This document shows positions 1 through 6,532 of a stretch of DNA of 12,088 bases, in pieces (the stretch's first letter is position 1; each line of letters begins with the position of its first letter). The notes under the pieces are model-generated. The model had not been told where the DNA came from and did no database searches. It saw nothing but the letters and a program-made list of their open reading frames with translations. This stretch comes from an uncultured Bacilli bacterium (GTDB lineage: Bacteria > Bacillota_I > Bacilli_A > RF39 > UBA660), in NCBI GenBank assembly GCA_934098455.1, contig CAKOOU010000031.1, positions 1 through 12,088 of the forward strand. The letters are read 5' to 3'. Both the position numbers and the translations under genes were made by a program.

Positions 1-1062
1 AATATAGTAGACCCAAAACTATTTGGACCATTTGGAACAGATACACTTGCTAGTACTATAATAAATACAGCAAAGAATCAAACAGATAGTACAAAAACAA
101 CACTAGGAAGTGAAGTAACAACATTTACAAGTATATCTGGAGCGAATGAACATGTACTTAATACAGCACTAGATGATTATGGAACAAGTTATTACTTTAG
201 AGGAAATGTAATAGATAATTATGTATCATTTGCAGACAAAACTTGGAGAATAGTAAGAATCAATGGAGATGGAAGCATACGACTTATACTAGACGATGTT
301 GCAAAAGATACAAGTGGTAATGCTATAAAAACTGCATTTAATACTAACTCTAATGATAATGCATATATAGGATATATGTATGGAACACCAGGAAGTGCAA
401 CGTATGATGCTACACATGAGAATAAAAATGATAGTACAATAAAAATCGCAGTAGACAAATGGTATGAAGATAATCTAAAAACAAACTTTTCAAACTATTT
501 AAGTGATACATTATTTTGTGGAGACAAAACAATGGCAGAAAGTGGAGTAGGCTCAGGTAATACTATAAAAGGTTATGGAACAAATAAAACATATTATTCT
601 GCAATAGAAAGACTAAGATATAGTACTGGGACAACAGAAATTACGACATCTTCGCCAACATTAAAATGTGCAGAAAAGGCAAACGATAATTATTCAAGAT
701 ATACAACAACAAAAAGTACATTACCAGATGGTAAAGAAACAAATGGAAATTTAAAATATCCAATAGGCTTGTTATCTGCAGATGAAGTAGCATATGCTGG
801 TGCTTATAAATCTGATCAAACAAACAAATCATATTATTTGTATAATTCATCTATAACTTCTTATTGGTGGCTTTCGTCTCCGAGCAACTATTATGGTTCG
901 AATGCGTACGAGTGGTACGTTAGTGGGTCGACTGGTAACATCAACAACGTCAACGTCGACGGCACTTACGCTTTCCGCCCTAGTATCAATCTAAAGGCTG
1001 AATTGCTAATAAATGGAGGAGATGGAACTAGTTTAAATCCTTATACAGTGAAGTTAAGTTAA
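1..1062 (+). CDS. Secreted WWLSSP-module protein (DUF6273-like), 5' end missing
   Basis: The frame is open from base 1 to the TAA at 1060-1062, so 353 residues are visible and the N-terminus with any signal peptide lies upstream. Visible parts: a YYFRG segment (residues 64-68), a TWRIVRINGDGSIR core (81-94), two isolated Cys (173 and 223) that could form a disulfide, and a C-terminal module starting at WWLSSP (289-294) and ending in a GDGTS...NPYTV strand. I recognise this as a family common in gut Firmicutes, which I recall as DUF6273-like with a C-type-lectin-like flavour; the name is from memory. The role is unknown; a surface ligand-binding or variable receptor protein is plausible. Codon use is mosaic: residues up to about 288 favour A-ending codons (aca, gga, ata, gca, cta), unlike the T-ending preference of the downstream genes, and residues 291-331 switch to GC-rich codons. 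A partial paralogue of the C-terminal module follows at 1143-1373. Confidence 0.85.
   Translation, partial: NIVDPKLFGPFGTDTLASTIINTAKNQTDSTKTTLGSEVTTFTSISGANEHVLNTALDDYGTSYYFRGNVIDNYVSFADKTWRIVRINGDGSIRLILDDVAKDTSGNAIKTAFNTNSNDNAYIGYMYGTPGSATYDATHENKNDSTIKIAVDKWYEDNLKTNFSNYLSDTLFCGDKTMAESGVGSGNTIKGYGTNKTYYSAIERLRYSTGTTEITTSSPTLKCAEKANDNYSRYTTTKSTLPDGKETNGNLKYPIGLLSADEVAYAGAYKSDQTNKSYYLYNSSITSYWWLSSPSNYYGSNAYEWYVSGSTGNINNVNVDGTYAFRPSINLKAELLINGGDGTSLNPYTVKLS
856..881 (+). repeat. Copy A of 26-bp near-identical module-entry repeat
   Basis: These 26 bases, encoding the entry into the WWLSSP motif, match 1170-1195 with only two mismatches. Right after this stretch the two copies diverge strongly at nucleotide level although the encoded folds still align. 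Confidence 0.85.
868..993 (+). other. GC-rich, CpG-dense block in the lectin-like module (candidate DGR variable region)
   Basis: Counting 871-980 gives 57 G/C in 110 bases (52%) and 13 CpG dinucleotides. The equivalent segment of the second copy (1181-1290) has 34 G/C in 110 (31%) and 2 CpG. The block is rich in NNC codons (agc, aac, tac, atc, gtc, gac, ggc, ttc, cgc), which the rest of the window avoids. DGR mutagenic retrohoming randomises adenines of AAC/AAT codons in a template to give NNC/NNT codons at the target, usually within a C-type-lectin-like C-terminal domain. The position, codon pattern and downstream hairpins fit such a target. No template repeat or reverse transcriptase is present here, so the assignment is inference. 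Confidence 0.4.
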
Positions 1063-1078
1063 GATATGGATAAAGGAT

Positions 1079-1106
1079 TCAAAAAGCATAGGAAAATGCT
1101 TTTTGA
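1079..1106 (+). other. Hairpin 1 downstream of the module gene
   Basis: An 11-bp perfect stem (1079-1089 with 1096-1106) closes a six-base purine loop AGGAAA, 16 bases after the stop codon. The T-run is inside the stem and is followed by GAGGGA, so it is at best a weak terminator. A short stem with a purine loop just after a variable C-terminal module is also what DGR target sites often carry. Either role is inference. Confidence 0.6.
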
Positions 1107-1109
1107 GGG

Positions 1110-1144
1110 ACACATCTAACGGCGAAGTCACGCCGTAGATGTGT
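1110..1144 (+). other. Hairpin 2: GC-rich 14-bp stem with one bulge
   Basis: Arms 1110-1124 and 1131-1144 form 14 base pairs with one bulged A (1118) and a six-base loop AAGTCA. It lies three bases after hairpin 1, has about 51% GC and no following T-tract, so it is not an intrinsic terminator. It separates the intact module gene from the truncated copy. Possible roles are a DNA cruciform used in recombination or retrohoming, or an RNA 3'-end stabiliser. Confidence 0.65.
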
Positions 1145-1373
1145 GGGTGTAAATCTAAAAAAATTGGGTACTTCTAATTGGTGGCTTTCTTCTCCTGGTA
1201 AATATGATGGCTCTAATACACGTGAATATAGTGTTGATTTTTCGTATGGCTATATTAATAATAACAACATTGTCAATTCATATGCTTTTAGATTAACAAT
1301 AAATTTAAAAAATAATGTTAAATTTAGTGGAACAGGGACAAGTAGTGACCCATATAAAATTGTTACAGAATAG
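1143..1373 (+). pseudogene. 5'-truncated second copy of the WWLSSP C-terminal module
   Basis: The frame encodes NWWLSSP followed by about 60 residues that align end to end with the C-terminus of the upstream gene (shared GSN, INN, YAFR, INLK, GT-S-PY positions) and stops with TAG at 1371-1373. Homology starts near base 1160; upstream the frame runs through the GC-rich hairpin back to a TGA at 1104. The only candidate starts are GTG 1143 and TTG 1164, neither with a ribosome binding site, and there is no signal peptide. I read it as the 3' remnant of a tandem paralogue, or a silent donor cassette for exchange with the intact gene. Its codons are ordinary AT-rich ones, in contrast to the GC-rich block of the intact copy. 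Confidence 0.7.
1170..1195 (+). repeat. Copy B of 26-bp near-identical module-entry repeat
   Basis: Partner of 856-881, differing at two of 26 positions. It marks the 5' part of the homology of the truncated copy and would be a natural crossover point between the two cassettes. Confidence 0.85.
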
Positions 1374-1409
1374 AAATTTCTGAATATAATTTAATTAGAT
1401 TATACAATT

Positions 1410-1432
1410 AAGTAGTTTAATACTACTTTTTT
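1410..1432 (+). terminator. Intrinsic terminator before the P-type ATPase operon
   Basis: A 7-bp stem (1410-1416 with 1422-1428), five-base loop TTAAT and a run of six T (1427-1432). It ends transcription from the module gene and its remnant. Confidence 0.7.
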
Positions 1433-1444
1433 CTATGTTATAAT
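1416..1444 (+). promoter_or_regulatory. Promoter with extended -10, overlapping the terminator
   Basis: A perfect TATAAT at 1439-1444 is preceded by TGT (1436-1438), giving an extended -10. The best -35 at 17-bp spacing is TTTAAT (1416-1421), only 3/6, which fits reliance on the extended -10. The -35 lies in the terminator loop. The expected start is near 1451, leaving a leader of about 20 nt before the ATG at 1471. Confidence 0.65.
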
Positions 1445-1470
1445 GTATTTGTATAGATGGTAGGTGCTGT

Positions 1471-3786
1471 ATGAAAGAAATAAAGGGATTAACACAAGAA
1501 GAAGTAAATGAGAGAATAAATAAAAATTTAATAAATTATATAGATGAACCTAAAACTAAGACTGTTAAAGAAATTATTCGTTCTAATGTATTTACTTATT
1601 TTAATTTTTTAAATATACTATTGGGTAGTTTAGTAATTATTAGTGGTATTATTTCTGGAAGATTTTTGTATTCACTTAAAAATTCATTATTTGTAGGAGT
1701 TATATTTACTAATACAATAATTAGTATAATAGAAGAAATACTTGCTAAAAAAACTATAGATAAATTGAATGTTATAACAGATACTAAAATTAATACAATT
1801 AGAGATGGTAAAATACATTCTTTATCTAGAGAAGAATTAGTTCTTGATGATGTTTGTATATATAATATAGGTAATCAAATTGTAACTGATGCTAAAGTAT
1901 TGGATGGTTTAGTTGAAGTTAATGAATCTTTTATAACAGGAGAAGAAAAGATTATTACAAAAAAAGTTGGAGATGAATTATTAAGTGGTTCTTTTATAGT
2001 TAGTGGTAAATGTTATGCTAAAGTTTTTCATATTGGTAAAGATAATTACATTTCTAAAATAAGTAGTGAAGCAAAATATATTAAAAAGACTAATTCTATA
2101 ATATATAATTCATTTGATAAAATGTTAAAAGTTTTAAGTATTTTGTTAATACCTATTGGGGTTTTGTTTTTTATAAATCAAATGTATATTTCTGGTAATA
2201 ATATTCCAGAATCTATAATGAGTACAGTTAGTGCATTAATTGGTATGATACCTGAGGGATTAGTTTTACTTACTTCATCTGCTATGGCAGTAAGTGTAAT
2301 TAGACTTAGAAGATATAATGTTTTGGTACAAGATTTATATTCAATAGAAAATTTAGCAAGAGTTGATGTTATTTGTTTAGATAAAACTGGAACAATTACT
2401 GAAGGTATAATGGAAGTAAAAGATATAATACCTTATAAGAAAAATGATATAGATGATATAAAAGAAATATTATCTAATTATGTTAATGCTTTGGATGATC
2501 CTTCACCTACTTTTAAATCTATAGAAAATTATTTAGAAAAAAAAGATAATTATATGGTAGTTGAGACTATGCCGTTTTCTAGTATTAGAAAGTATAGTGG
2601 AATAAAATTTAATGAAGGTACTTATTTTTTAGGAAGTCCTGAAAATTTATGTGATGAAACTTTTGATAATATTAAAGAATATCAAAATGATTATAGAGTT
2701 TTATTGTTAGCGAAGGGGAATAATCTAAAAAATTTAGAGAATATAAAACCTATTGCATTTATTTTGATACAAGATAAAATAAAAGATAATGCTAATGATA
2801 CATTAAATTATTTTAAACAACAAGGTGTAGATATAAAAATAATAAGTGGTGATAATCCTAAGACAGTTTCAACAATAGCTTCTAGAGCTGGAATAGAAGA
2901 AATTAAGGCTATTGATTTATCTAAAATTAGTAATGATGATATTCCTAATGTTATAAAAAAATATAATATTCTAGGAAGAGTAAAGCCAGAACAGAAAAAA
3001 ATTATTATAAATTCATTACAATCTGATAATCATTTTGTTGCTATGACTGGTGATGGTGTTAATGATTGTTTGGCTTTAAAAGAAGCAGATTGTTCTATTG
3101 CTATGGCTAATGGTAGTGAAGCTGCTAAAAACGTTAGTCAATTTGTATTATTGGATTCTAAAATAGATAATTTACCTAAAATATTAAAAGAAGGAAGAAG
3201 AAGTATTAATAATATAGAAAGAAGTTCATCTTTATTGTTAAGTAAAACAATATTTACTATTCTTTTAATACTTGCATGTGTATATTTAAGTACAGAGTAT
3301 TTCTTTATACCAATTCATTTAACTTTAATTACAATGTTTACAATTGGTATTCCATCATTTGTTTTAGCACTTGAATCTAATAATGAATTAGTTAAAGGAA
3401 ATTTTCTTTTAAAAGTATTTTTAAAAAGTATTCCTAGTGCACTAACTGTTGTATTTAATGTAGTAATAATAAAATTATTTGAAATGCATTTTAACTTAGA
3501 TTCTGATCTTTGTAGTACATTGACTGTATTTCTAACAGCAACTACTGGATTTATATTTCTAAATAATATATGTAAACCTTATAACATACTTAGAGTATGC
3601 CTTATGTCATTTCTATTAATAGCGTTTGGATATTGTGCTATTTATCAATATAGTTTCTTTAATATTAGCTATGTTAATAAAGATACAATACTTATATTTA
3701 TAGTATTATTTATATGTAGTATGTATATTTTTGATAAATTAAAAGCTTTAACTAATTATATTTTGAAAAAAACTAATAATATATAG
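1471..3786 (+). CDS. P-type cation-transporting ATPase, CtpE-like
   Basis: An integral-membrane P-type ATPase of 771 residues, the normal length for the CtpE group. Motifs in order: actuator-loop TGEE (156-159, the TGES equivalent), IPEGL in the ion-binding fourth helix (260-264), phosphorylation DKTGT (304-308, acceptor Asp304), SGDNP (459-463), RVKPEQK (503-509) and hinge TGDGVND (526-532). Hydrophobic segments lie near 45-62, 71-90, 218-236, 249-275 and in a C-terminal block 586-756. The IPEGLVLLTS helix-4 motif and the GIPSFVLALE segment (626-635) are what I associate with mycobacterial CtpE-type pumps, linked to Ca2+ transport in that family; the ion here is not proven. There is no N-terminal heavy-metal domain. 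The start ATG has AGGTG at 1462-1466. It is the first gene of a four-gene operon; its stop overlaps the next gene's ribosome binding site. Confidence 0.93.
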   Translation: MKEIKGLTQEEVNERINKNLINYIDEPKTKTVKEIIRSNVFTYFNFLNILLGSLVIISGIISGRFLYSLKNSLFVGVIFTNTIISIIEEILAKKTIDKLNVITDTKINTIRDGKIHSLSREELVLDDVCIYNIGNQIVTDAKVLDGLVEVNESFITGEEKIITKKVGDELLSGSFIVSGKCYAKVFHIGKDNYISKISSEAKYIKKTNSIIYNSFDKMLKVLSILLIPIGVLFFINQMYISGNNIPESIMSTVSALIGMIPEGLVLLTSSAMAVSVIRLRRYNVLVQDLYSIENLARVDVICLDKTGTITEGIMEVKDIIPYKKNDIDDIKEILSNYVNALDDPSPTFKSIENYLEKKDNYMVVETMPFSSIRKYSGIKFNEGTYFLGSPENLCDETFDNIKEYQNDYRVLLLAKGNNLKNLENIKPIAFILIQDKIKDNANDTLNYFKQQGVDIKIISGDNPKTVSTIASRAGIEEIKAIDLSKISNDDIPNVIKKYNILGRVKPEQKKIIINSLQSDNHFVAMTGDGVNDCLALKEADCSIAMANGSEAAKNVSQFVLLDSKIDNLPKILKEGRRSINNIERSSSLLLSKTIFTILLILACVYLSTEYFFIPIHLTLITMFTIGIPSFVLALESNNELVKGNFLLKVFLKSIPSALTVVFNVVIIKLFEMHFNLDSDLCSTLTVFLTATTGFIFLNNICKPYNILRVCLMSFLLIAFGYCAIYQYSFFNISYVNKDTILIFIVLFICSMYIFDKLKALTNYILKKTNNI

Positions 3787-3795
3787 GAGGTCGTT

Positions 3796-4680
3796 ATGAA
3801 AGCAAGATTAAATAATAAAATAATAGATAGTATAGTTTATGAAATTAATGAAGAAATAAATAATGAAAGAAATATAGATAATTTAGAAATATTAATGAAA
3901 GAACTTAGTTTAACTAAAATATTAAAGAGTGATGATATACTTAAAGTATATAATAAATTAAAAAATGATATTAATAAAAATAATAGTTTTATTTCATTAG
4001 ATAAATTAGATAAACATAGAATATATGATATATTATCTCGTAGAGATGAATTTAATGTAAATAAAAAAAATAATGATAAAGATGACAAATTAGTATATTT
4101 ATATGATGAATTAAAAAGGTTATCAAATATGGAAATATTAATTAATAAGATGAAAGATGATATAGATAAAGGGAATGTAATAGATTTTATTAATATACCT
4201 AATGTTGATAATCCTATTATTAAAAGTGATTTAATGAAGTTGAAGAAAAATCATATATTATTATATAAAAATTCAAAGGGTATTTTTAATAAACAAGATG
4301 AAATTAAAAAAGGAATATTAATTATACAGAAGAGATTATATATTCATTTAATTAATTATGTTAAAAATATGTATAATGAAATAGTTAATATGTATGGTAT
4401 AGGAGATAAATATCATAATTTAGATGATAGTTTAGATATATTTGTTTCTGTAAATAATTTGTTAGATGTAATAAATAAAAATATTAAGAATAACGAATTT
4501 GATAGTATGCTTAATAAATATGATAGAGTGGTTGTTGATAAATTAAGAAATATGGGTATTGATATATTTGATTATGATTTATCAAATTTATATAAGATAG
4601 AGGCAGAAAACAATTTATTTTATAGATTGGCTGTACATAGTATGGAATATAATAATAGAAGTGTGGGGAAAGGCAAATAG
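3796..4680 (+). CDS. Unrecognised charged, probably all-helical protein
   Basis: A 294-residue protein I do not recognise. It has no signal peptide or membrane segment, so it is probably cytoplasmic. It is very rich in Lys, Asn, Ile and Asp, contains no Cys or Trp, and is dominated by short amphipathic stretches (about 5-60, 100-130, 170-200, 220-255), suggesting an all-helical fold. The C-terminus is basic (SVGKGK). The ribosome binding site is strong: AGGAGG at 3785-3790 overlaps the ATPase stop, five bases before the ATG. The stop TAG (4678-4680) lies one base before the gmk ATG (4682), so translation is probably coupled. It sits where some Firmicutes keep yicC next to gmk, but I see no YicC signature. 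Confidence 0.8.
   Translation: MKARLNNKIIDSIVYEINEEINNERNIDNLEILMKELSLTKILKSDDILKVYNKLKNDINKNNSFISLDKLDKHRIYDILSRRDEFNVNKKNNDKDDKLVYLYDELKRLSNMEILINKMKDDIDKGNVIDFINIPNVDNPIIKSDLMKLKKNHILLYKNSKGIFNKQDEIKKGILIIQKRLYIHLINYVKNMYNEIVNMYGIGDKYHNLDDSLDIFVSVNNLLDVINKNIKNNEFDSMLNKYDRVVVDKLRNMGIDIFDYDLSNLYKIEAENNLFYRLAVHSMEYNNRSVGKGK
4664..4673 (+). promoter_or_regulatory. Ribosome binding site deciding the gmk start
   Basis: The purine run GGGGAAAGG lies eight bases before the ATG at 4682, at the end of the preceding gene. An in-frame GTG at 4661 has no purine-rich site at proper distance and would add only seven residues before the conserved core, so ATG 4682 is preferred. Confidence 0.6.
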
Positions 4681-4681
4681 T

Positions 4682-5362
4682 ATGATAAAAACTAAGAAAA
4701 CTGGAGAATTAATAATAATATCTGGTACAACTTGTGCTGGTAAAGGTACTATAATAGGTAAGTTATTGGAAGAAAATGAAGATTTAGTTTTGTCTATTAG
4801 TTATACGTCTAGACCTATTAGACCTAAAGAAGTTGATGGAATAGATTATTATTTTGTAACAAGAGATGAATTTGAGAGAAAAATAAAAAATGATGATTTT
4901 TTAGAATATGCTTGTGTAAGATATGGGGAATATTTTGGTACTCCTAAAAAAGAAGTTATAGATATACTTAATAGTGGTAAAGATGTAATATTAGAAATAG
5001 ATGTTCAAGGTGCTGAAATAATCAAACAAAAGTTTCCTAATACACTATTAATATTTATATTGGCTCCTTCAATGGAAGAAGTTAAAAGAAGAATTATTAA
5101 TAGAAAAACTGAAACACAAGAACAAATAATTGATAGATTTAAAACAGCATATAAAGAAATAAATGAAGTAAATAAATATAATTATGTTGTTGTTAATGAT
5201 GAAGTTACTAAATGTGTAGATAAAGTTAAATCAATCATAACTGCTAATAAATGTAGAGTAGATAGAATTGAAGAATTAAGTGTAGAAAATGAAGAAGAGT
5301 TTATGCATGAATTATTAATGGATAAAGATTTTATAAATTTAAAAATTGATTATGAGAGGTAA
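4682..5362 (+). CDS. gmk: Guanylate kinase
   Basis: Cytosolic enzyme that phosphorylates GMP to GDP with ATP, needed for GTP/dGTP synthesis. With the ATG at 4682 it has 226 residues. Visible motifs: P-loop GTTCAGKGT (15-23), GMP-binding SYTSRP (40-45), DGIDYYF (52-58), the LEYACVRYGEYFGTP segment, EIDVQGAE after the Walker-B-like strand, and an Arg-rich lid around KRRIINRKTE. The usual P-loop reads GPSGxGK(G/S)T; here Thr-Thr-Cys replaces Pro-Ser-Gly, with the catalytic Lys kept. The protein is about 20 residues longer than typical (about 205) because of an acidic tail after the last helix. The gene is not followed by rpoZ as in many Firmicutes but by a patatin gene whose ribosome binding site overlaps the gmk 3' end. 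Confidence 0.95.
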   Translation: MIKTKKTGELIIISGTTCAGKGTIIGKLLEENEDLVLSISYTSRPIRPKEVDGIDYYFVTRDEFERKIKNDDFLEYACVRYGEYFGTPKKEVIDILNSGKDVILEIDVQGAEIIKQKFPNTLLIFILAPSMEEVKRRIINRKTETQEQIIDRFKTAYKEINEVNKYNYVVVNDEVTKCVDKVKSIITANKCRVDRIEELSVENEEEFMHELLMDKDFINLKIDYER

Positions 5363-5365
5363 AAT

Positions 5366-6412
5366 ATGTTAGGATTAGCTTTAGAAGGTGGAGGGGCAAA
5401 AGGTTCTTATGAGATAGGAGCTTATGTAGCATTATGTGAATTAGGTTATAAATTTGATGCTGTTGCTGGTACATCTATTGGTTCTTTAAATGCTGCTTTG
5501 ATAGCACAAAATAATATTAAATTAGCAAAAGAATTGTGGTTAAATGCTGATAGTGAAATTATTGGATTAAGTAAAGATGTAGTTAAATTACATAAAAATT
5601 TTAAAATAAATAAAGATAGTATTAAATTATCTATTTCTGAGATAGAAAAAATAATAAAGAATAAGGGATTAGATGTTTCTAAATATAAAAATATATTAAA
5701 TAATTATATTGATGAAAAAGATATTAGAAAAAGTAATATTAATTATGGGTTAGTTACAGTTAGATTAAAAGATTTAAAACCTCTTGAATTAACTATAGAT
5801 GAAATAGAAGAAGGTAAATTAGCTGATTTTATTATGGCTTCTAGTTATTTGCCGGTGTTTAAGATGGAAAAAATAATAGATAATTCATATTATTTAGATG
5901 GTGGTGTTTCTAATAATCTTCCTATATCTTTATTAGAAAGAATGGGATGTAATAAAGTAGTTGCTGTTAGAATAAATGGTGTAGGTATTAGCAAAAAGAA
6001 ATTAATTTCTAAAACAGAAGTTATAGAGATTGCGCCTACTAAAGATACGGGTCCTGTATTGTTTTTTGATAATAAAGATATAGTTAATAATTATTATATG
6101 GGATATTATGATACTATGTTAGAACTTAATAAGATAGATGGTTTTAAATATTATTTTAAAAAATTTAACTTATATAATTTTATTTCTAGGAAATGTGATA
6201 AGAGTTTGGTTAATTTAATAAAATTAAAATATCATACTCCTAATATAAAAGATAGTGTTATTAAATCTATTGAAGAGATATTAGAAGAGAATAATGTTGA
6301 TTATTATAAATTATATTCTATACCTAAAATAATAAAATATATTAAGAAAAATAATTTGAAAACTAAAAATAAATTAATTAATGAATTTGTATATAGTTTA
6401 AAATTTTTATAA
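5366..6412 (+). CDS. Patatin-like phospholipase / lipid acyl hydrolase
   Basis: A 348-residue patatin-family hydrolase using a Ser-Asp dyad. Visible: oxyanion-hole GGGAKG (8-13) at the very N-terminus, nucleophile elbow GTSIGS (35-40, Ser37) and catalytic DGG (178-180, Asp178), in the usual order and spacing for small bacterial RssA/YchK-type patatins. No signal peptide or transmembrane helix is seen, so it is probably cytoplasmic or peripheral on the inner face of the membrane. Residues after about 205 form a Lys-rich C-terminal extension that I cannot assign. The substrate is not predictable; phospholipids or other acyl esters are typical. The ATG has AGAGG at 5355-5359 within the end of gmk, three bases between genes. 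Last gene of the operon; a terminator starts at its stop codon. Confidence 0.92.
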   Translation: MLGLALEGGGAKGSYEIGAYVALCELGYKFDAVAGTSIGSLNAALIAQNNIKLAKELWLNADSEIIGLSKDVVKLHKNFKINKDSIKLSISEIEKIIKNKGLDVSKYKNILNNYIDEKDIRKSNINYGLVTVRLKDLKPLELTIDEIEEGKLADFIMASSYLPVFKMEKIIDNSYYLDGGVSNNLPISLLERMGCNKVVAVRINGVGISKKKLISKTEVIEIAPTKDTGPVLFFDNKDIVNNYYMGYYDTMLELNKIDGFKYYFKKFNLYNFISRKCDKSLVNLIKLKYHTPNIKDSVIKSIEEILEENNVDYYKLYSIPKIIKYIKKNNLKTKNKLINEFVYSLKFL

Positions 6413-6439
6413 ATCATATTTATTATGGTTTATTTTTTT
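6410..6439 (+). terminator. Intrinsic terminator overlapping the patatin stop
   Basis: A 9-bp stem with one G-U pair (6410-6418 with 6424-6432), a five-base loop and seven T (6433-6439). The left arm begins with the TAA stop codon, so the operon ends with almost no 3' untranslated region. Confidence 0.75.
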
Positions 6440-6446
6440 GATTTAG

Positions 6447-6497
6447 TTGAGAATTTTTTAAATTAATCTTGTATTATTTTCTGAGATATTGTATTAT
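6447..6497 (+). promoter_or_regulatory. Candidate promoter region of the surface-protein operon, with a 10-bp direct repeat
   Basis: TTGAGA (6447-6452) can act as -35 for TATTAT at 6472-6477, but the spacer is 19 bp. TTGTATTATT occurs at 6469-6478 and again at 6489-6498, a 20-bp period. In the second reading TTGTAT (6469-6474) is the -35 and TATTAT (6492-6497) the -10 with an ideal 17-bp spacer. Which is used cannot be decided; the repeat might also be a regulator site. Confidence 0.4.
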
Positions 6498-6532
6498 TAA
6501 ATTAGATAAAAATATGAAAGTGAGCGTATTAT

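Noticed and set aside
1110..1144. Hairpin 2 as an integron attC site
   Set aside because: ATCTAAC at 1114-1120 fits the RYYYAAC core, but the other arm reads GTAGATG instead of GTTRRRY, and no integrase or gene-cassette series is visible.
1158..1373. The truncated second module as the DGR template repeat for the first
   Set aside because: Differences between the copies are not restricted to adenines of the second copy (a T to G change occurs already near 876/1190), and overall divergence is far too large for a template and its target.
3837..4088. Open frame on the - strand inside the unknown gene, and similar ones at 219-458, 641-850, 7031-7213 and 10390-10692
   Set aside because: They are antisense to well-supported genes, lack ribosome binding sites, and encode hydrophobic Leu/Ile/Ser-rich strings typical of the reverse complement of AT-rich coding DNA.
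4661..4681. GTG start for guanylate kinase at 4661
   Set aside because: No suitable ribosome binding site precedes it, while ATG 4682 has one; the extra seven residues are outside the conserved family core.
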